A model generated the notes under the pieces. The model was not told where the DNA came from. It saw nothing but the letters and a program-made list of their open reading frames with translations, and ran no database searches. From contig JAYKKI010000087.1 of NCBI GenBank assembly GCA_039881145.1, positions 6,706,001 through 6,770,000 on the forward strand: a stretch of 64,000 nucleotides of DNA, given 5' to 3'. The translations under genes and the position numbers were made by a program. The stretch is from Druceiella hillmani. Taxonomy: Eukaryota; Arthropoda; Insecta; Lepidoptera; Hepialidae. Of this stretch, positions 61,027 to 64,000 are shown one piece after another. The first letter of the stretch is position 1. Each line of letters opens with the position of its first letter.

Positions 61027-61083
61027 ATTGAAATTAAGAAGAAATAATACTACATCACGTAGTTTTATTTAATCGTGAAAAAT

Positions 61084-62815
61084 TAAATTAAATTGAATTT
61101 CTTAAAAATTAACGCCAAATATATTCAATCTTTGTATGAAATAACTATCTTAAACTATATATAAAATAAATTGTTAATTACTAACGATTTCATAGCTAAT
61201 CAAAATATAATTTTTAATTTCCACCGACTCAATATTAATCTTCTAAATTTAAATAAATAATTAACTATAAAACAATTTACGTCGTTCCGATGTTTTACGT
61301 ATGCCTCAAGTGTATGCTTGCCTTATTTTATATAAAGCCCTAACCTGAAAACGCGTTGAAAGGCGGATGGTGGTAACACGAGCTCCACAATGACTAGAAG
61401 TAGATTCAATTTGTCTGGGTTTGTTGGACTGATTCTTTGAATACACGTAGTGGCTTATTTTAAAAAATAAAACGAGTATTTACAACTATATGACACCAAA
61501 CATTACTTATATCTTTAAATCGTCGCTAACAACTATTGTGTACGTAATAGTGCCATTAATTAAAATTATAAATGACATTTTTCCTCAGTCGTATTTAATT
61601 AATGACCCACTTGTGTTATGAATATGGTAATTAAAATTGTTAATTACGATTATAAGTTGATACTAAATTAATACACATATTTGGAGAAATTGGGTACTTT
61701 CAGAAATCGTCTTTGTTGAATTTAATATTCCTATATAATGCTGATCAGACATATGCTCAATAGCGCTCAAACTGTATTTCAGTACGGCCCCATTATAACT
61801 AAATTATTGAATCAAATTATCATATGCATGAGTAATTACTTTAAAAGAGATCAGCTACCAAATTCAAAACATGACTGTCTATTTTGGAGATGTGGATACA
61901 TTTCATTTCTCCTCTGAAACTCTCAATTCTGTTTACTGAACCGTTTGGTATTTCACAGTAAAATGTTTCTTTATTTAGCATGTTAGTACATTAGTATTCA
62001 AAGGGAAATAATCTTTAGAAAACATAAATTTTCTGAAATATTTGCTTTATCTTATGTTTACCTATTTCCTGTATCTTACCAACGGATATGACAAAACGAA
62101 CTTCGTTTTAATCTGTTGGACAGAAAGCTTCATGTTTTGTATTTTCTGGTATTGTTTCGCTCTGTAAAACTTTGCCTGGGATCATAAATGTGAACTTTTG
62201 AGGATACTTGTATATAATAAGATACATTACCAAAATTCTAATTCCGTGCTAAAATGGGGAAAAATGGAAACTAATGAAATCATGGTTTCTACCATGGAAA
62301 CTTTCTTACCATGGGGTCGTTCACCTTAGTTTGTGGAGCCCTAGAAATGAGGACAAGCTTTTTATTTTATTTAATTTTATGATGGAAAAACGCATTAGAT
62401 TAATGTAGGATAATAAATAAGGACTTTATAATTATTTGAAAATACTGGGTTACATTTTGACGAGTAAACAAATTTCAAGAAGTGATTAAGAAACGGTAAC
62501 TAAATTATGTAATGAAAAAAAATAAAAAACCTAATTTGTCTTATCTTCTTTTACAGCTTTGCTTAAACGCGGGAATTTTATGAAATTTTGAACAAATTTT
62601 GGTTTCTTTTCATTGCATGATTTTGTTGCTATTTCTAAATCGCTCCTCGGAATTTGGTCACTCATCAAAATGTAATCCAATTTAACCCTAATATTTCCGG
62701 TATCGTTATTTTCTATCAAAATTTAAATCTCTTGTCTATTAAAGGAATAGTATTATGTTTATAGTTTAATTGGGTCATTTGTTAGAAAACCATCAAAAAC
62801 GGATCCCTAAAATGA
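61084..62815. other. A+T-rich DNA, nothing identified
   Basis: A slightly G+C-richer stretch at 61270-61470 has no open or matched frame. The minus ORF 62531-62719 (starts MIENNDTGNIRVKLDYILMS) is unassigned. Confidence 0.45.
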
Positions 62816-62890
62816 TCAATCACATTTCCATTCGTCTGTTGGTCACAGTCGTTATTCTCCGAAATCGCTTGTCATAAAGAATATTAATCC
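62816..62890 (+). repeat. Interspersed repeat copy 3
   Basis: TTCGTCTGTTGGTCACAGTCG, TTATTCTCCGAAATCGCTTG: the same ordered words as at 16738 and 56327, more diverged. Confidence 0.5.
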
Positions 62891-63292
62891 ATACATATCT
62901 CAACAGCTAACAATAATATTTATATGCCTATTTTAAGGAGGGAAGAATTAAATTTATTTTTCTTAAATTCCATATAAAATGTACGGTAGCTGTCTGAAGA
63001 GGCCAGTTATAAAGTTCTCACAAATATTTTTTTCATAATTTTAAATGGTATCAAAGTGGTCTCGTATTTTCAAAAATTGCTCAAGCTAAAGTAATAAAAA
63101 TTAGGTTTTTAGGAGACTATGGAGAGGTTGCGGTGAAACTAAAAGTATGACTTTAGATGACATAAATTTTTAAATATTTACTACATCATTGCTGCTTCAC
63201 TTAAACATATTAGGTTTAATTAAATATTCATTTCACCGCTAAGTCCAAATTATTGATGTCTTATGATAAATAAAATAATTTAACTTCAAACG

Positions 63293-63350
63293 CGGTACGA
63301 AAATCTCAATACGCGAGCCAAGCTCGCACTTGGCCGATGGTTTTTTTACT
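63293..63350 (+). repeat. Interspersed repeat 3' terminus with hairpin
   Basis: CGGTACGAAAATCTCAATAC, then the perfect hairpin GCGAGC-CAA-GCTCGC (63313-63327), ACTTGGCCGATGG and a T run. This resembles the terminal end of a dispersed insect repeat of the form GCGAGTCCGACTCGCACTTGG. It may be the missing end of the family at 18.95 kb. Confidence 0.55.
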
Positions 63351-63477
63351 AAATTTTATGTTACACATTCACCGCTTTAACTACGATCTAAAATTGAAAA
63401 TACCAAAATATTAAAAGAAATAGAAAACACAGTAATGAAGATATGATAACACCAATCTATTAAATTGTGTCTCTAGG

Positions 63478-63663
63478 ATGTATATCTCTCATAGGATAGG
63501 TTTGCGCACACACAGCGCGGACGTTGGTAGATTACGTGGTCAAAATGATGGACATGTCAAAGGACGGAACAAAATGGACAATTATTCGATTGAAAAGGTT
63601 ATATTGACGACGCTTATTCGAATGACGAGATCACTGACAATAATTGGAGTACCACAACATTAG
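63478..63663 (+). other. Unassigned ORF, possible LINE C-terminal scrap
   Basis: A 61-codon frame with DVGRLRGQNDGHVKGRNKMD. In another frame GYIDDAYSNDEITDNNWST follows. Together they faintly recall the G-H-x-x-R-x-x-D-G-R-W ... R-W-x-D-D-I ... N-W end of some LINE ORF2 proteins. Too weak to assign. Confidence 0.2.
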
Positions 63664-63730
63664 ACCATAGTTTTAGTATGTATACTCATTTACATTTCTA
63701 TTGTTCTAGTAAAAACCCATATGAATAAAT

Positions 63731-63759
63731 CAGTTGCAATACTATTTGTATTGCAACTG
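63731..63759. repeat. Perfect 12-bp inverted repeat
   Basis: CAGTTGCAATAC (63731-63742) and GTATTGCAACTG (63748-63759) with a TATTT loop. Flanking ATGAAT/ATTCAT words extend it imperfectly. Confidence 0.85.
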
Positions 63760-64000
63760 ACATTCATTATAATTCTATTTATCGTACCATAGTAATACGC
63801 ATATTCGTAACGCAATAACCTGCTTGTTACTGAAGCGGCTGGGCACACTGTGCGTATTCATCTTACACAACAAGTCTAAATATGAATAAGGGCAAATATT
63901 TTAGCCGAGTTCGGTTAAGAAAAAAAAATAACTATAAGAAAATACACAGTTCGGCATGTGTTCTTTATCAAAACGATTATATAATTTATTTAATTTTTAT

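Larger units (their letters stand above)
60844..61083. mobile_element. Foldback element: two inverted Penelope-type terminal repeats with hammerheads
   Basis: A 240-bp near-palindrome with a spacer of only about 10 bp (AGATTAACTC, 60959-60968). Left arm in plus-strand order: TTTTTACGACTAAATGAAAC, TATTATTTCTACTTTATTTA, ACCACGACCTAGGTTTCG, TTGTATGACAACATCTTCAG, GTGGGCAATTTGTAA. The right arm is its reverse complement with scattered substitutions, out to TTTATTTAATCGTGAAAAA. Each arm is one copy of the terminal repeat seen in the Penelope-like element at 32.4 kb. No coding sequence lies between the arms, so this is a non-autonomous inverted dimer. Confidence 0.9.

Overview
The window is very A+T-rich eukaryotic DNA (roughly 70% or more A+T by eye) with long (AT)n microsatellites and no continuous protein-coding gene that I can defend. 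It is almost certainly nuclear, intergenic or intronic sequence from an arthropod, most likely an insect. The evidence is the mix of decayed mobile elements: DD34D mariners, a piggyBac-like transposase, non-LTR retrotransposon pieces and Penelope-like elements with hammerhead ribozymes. Repeat tails of types common in arthropod genomes are also present. The species cannot be named from this sequence.

Layout. 0-5 kb: (AT)n, an isolated ORF, a piggyBac-like pseudogene on the minus strand and a shorter mariner-like remnant. 5-16 kb: mostly featureless A+T-rich DNA with small hairpins and short duplications. 16.7-22 kb: a cluster of interspersed repeats, one copy split by a 472-bp segment between direct repeats; a 47-bp minisatellite with three-unit higher-order structure; and a less A+T-rich block that could be conserved non-coding DNA or a terminal exon. 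24-31 kb: microsatellites, featureless DNA and a decayed LINE endonuclease domain near 27.1-27.5 kb.

32.4-37.1 kb is the richest part. A Penelope-like element (RT and GIY-YIG remnants plus a hammerhead-bearing terminal repeat) lies on the minus strand. A second Penelope 3' end lies head-to-head on the plus strand across an (AC)n(AT)n tract. A mariner abuts that second copy. Then follow a cluster of inverted repeats with a perfect 20-bp-stem hairpin and a possible P-element/THAP9-type fragment.

39.9-51.4 kb holds two two-unit tandem duplications, a second mariner remnant, an unassigned 143-codon ORF and a four-copy 145-bp tandem array. 51.9-61.1 kb holds two LINE reverse-transcriptase fragments, a tRNA-derived SINE-like head and three more copies of the hammerhead-bearing repeat, two of them foldbacks. 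The foldback at 60.85-61.08 kb carries one arm with every hammerhead core position intact.

The main biological system is the hammerhead family: four loci (six hammerhead arms) in one window, one next to a recognisable Penelope GIY-YIG endonuclease in the right order and orientation. All the transposase and RT copies seen are broken by stops, frameshifts or deletions.
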